Assembly: GCA_020629335.1 (NCBI GenBank)
Contig: JAHDDN010000333.1
Location: 1 to 6,192 of the forward strand
Reading direction: 5' to 3'
From: Chitinophagales bacterium
GTDB taxonomy: Bacteria > Bacteroidota > Bacteroidia > Chitinophagales > UBA2359
Length of the DNA stretch: 6,192 bases
The translations under genes were made by a program, and so were the position numbers. Shown here in pieces: positions 6,076 to 6,192 of this stretch (its first letter is position 1; every line of letters starts with the position of its first letter). Below the pieces are notes generated by a model, which saw only the letters and a list, made by a program, of their open reading frames with translations, was not told the DNA's origin and searched no databases.

Positions 6076-6192
6076 TTAATATATACTCCTCACCTCACTA
6101 GAATTCCCTCTTCCCCAAATAAAACCAGCTGGATCACAAACCTTCCCCAATCCTTTTTTGTTTCTAAAAGTATCCATGCAGAATCTCACACA
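6076..6192 (-). CDS. C-terminal fragment of a convergent gene running off the right edge
   Basis: The minus strand is open from the window edge to a TAA at 6076-6078, giving 38 residues that include KKGLGKVCDPAGFIWGRG and end in SSEVRSIY. The residues look protein-like, and the stop lies immediately beside the 6033-6072 hairpin, as expected for the end of a gene converging on the 3820 gene. The stretch is too short to assign a family, and an open frame of this length can occur by chance. Confidence 0.4.
   Translation of the reverse strand, partial: CVRFCMDTFRNKKGLGKVCDPAGFIWGRGNSSEVRSIY

Overview
The window is AT-rich and looks like chromosomal DNA of a marine-type Bacteroidota, possibly a Saprospiria or Aureispira relative. 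That guess rests on a Cys-rich tandem-repeat surface protein, dense palindromic intergenic repeats, starts without a Shine-Dalgarno sequence, and an N-terminal leader resembling those of Bacteroidota eCIS-associated proteins. No sequence here fixes the taxon.

Layout. Positions 1-1565 (minus strand) hold the 3' part of a gene made of 184-residue, Cys-rich, secreted-type repeats with a 552-bp DNA period. It runs off the left edge, and its 5' end stops abruptly at 1565. That breakpoint is also the outer edge of a roughly 339-bp element (1565-1903) with imperfect terminal inverted repeats and four small palindromes inside. Positions 1904-2583 have no convincing gene. They contain an inverted pair of composite REP/BIME-like repeats (2084-2306) and a nested stem-loop (2477-2550) just ahead of the next gene.

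Positions 2584-3585 (+) encode a 333-residue membrane-anchored protein. It has a long Lys/Pro-rich linker and a small C-terminal domain I do not recognise, a layout reminiscent of TonB. A 53-codon minus-strand frame (3632-3793) in the next gap may be a small gene or a remnant.

Positions 3820-6000 (+) are the main gene. It encodes a 726-residue protein with no secretion signal, with these parts in order: an 'FF..FF' leader, a pesticin/T4-lysozyme-like muramidase, a Lys-rich linker, an SLH-like region, and a C39-like papain-fold cysteine peptidase with Cys, His and Asp visible. It looks like a two-enzyme peptidoglycan-attacking protein. The leader suggests, as inference only, that it could be cargo of an extracellular contractile injection system. 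A strong hairpin at 6033-6072 terminates it, and a partial minus-strand frame enters from the right edge.

The genes do not form an obvious single operon. The 2584 and 3820 genes are separated by 234 bp, and each has its own upstream region.
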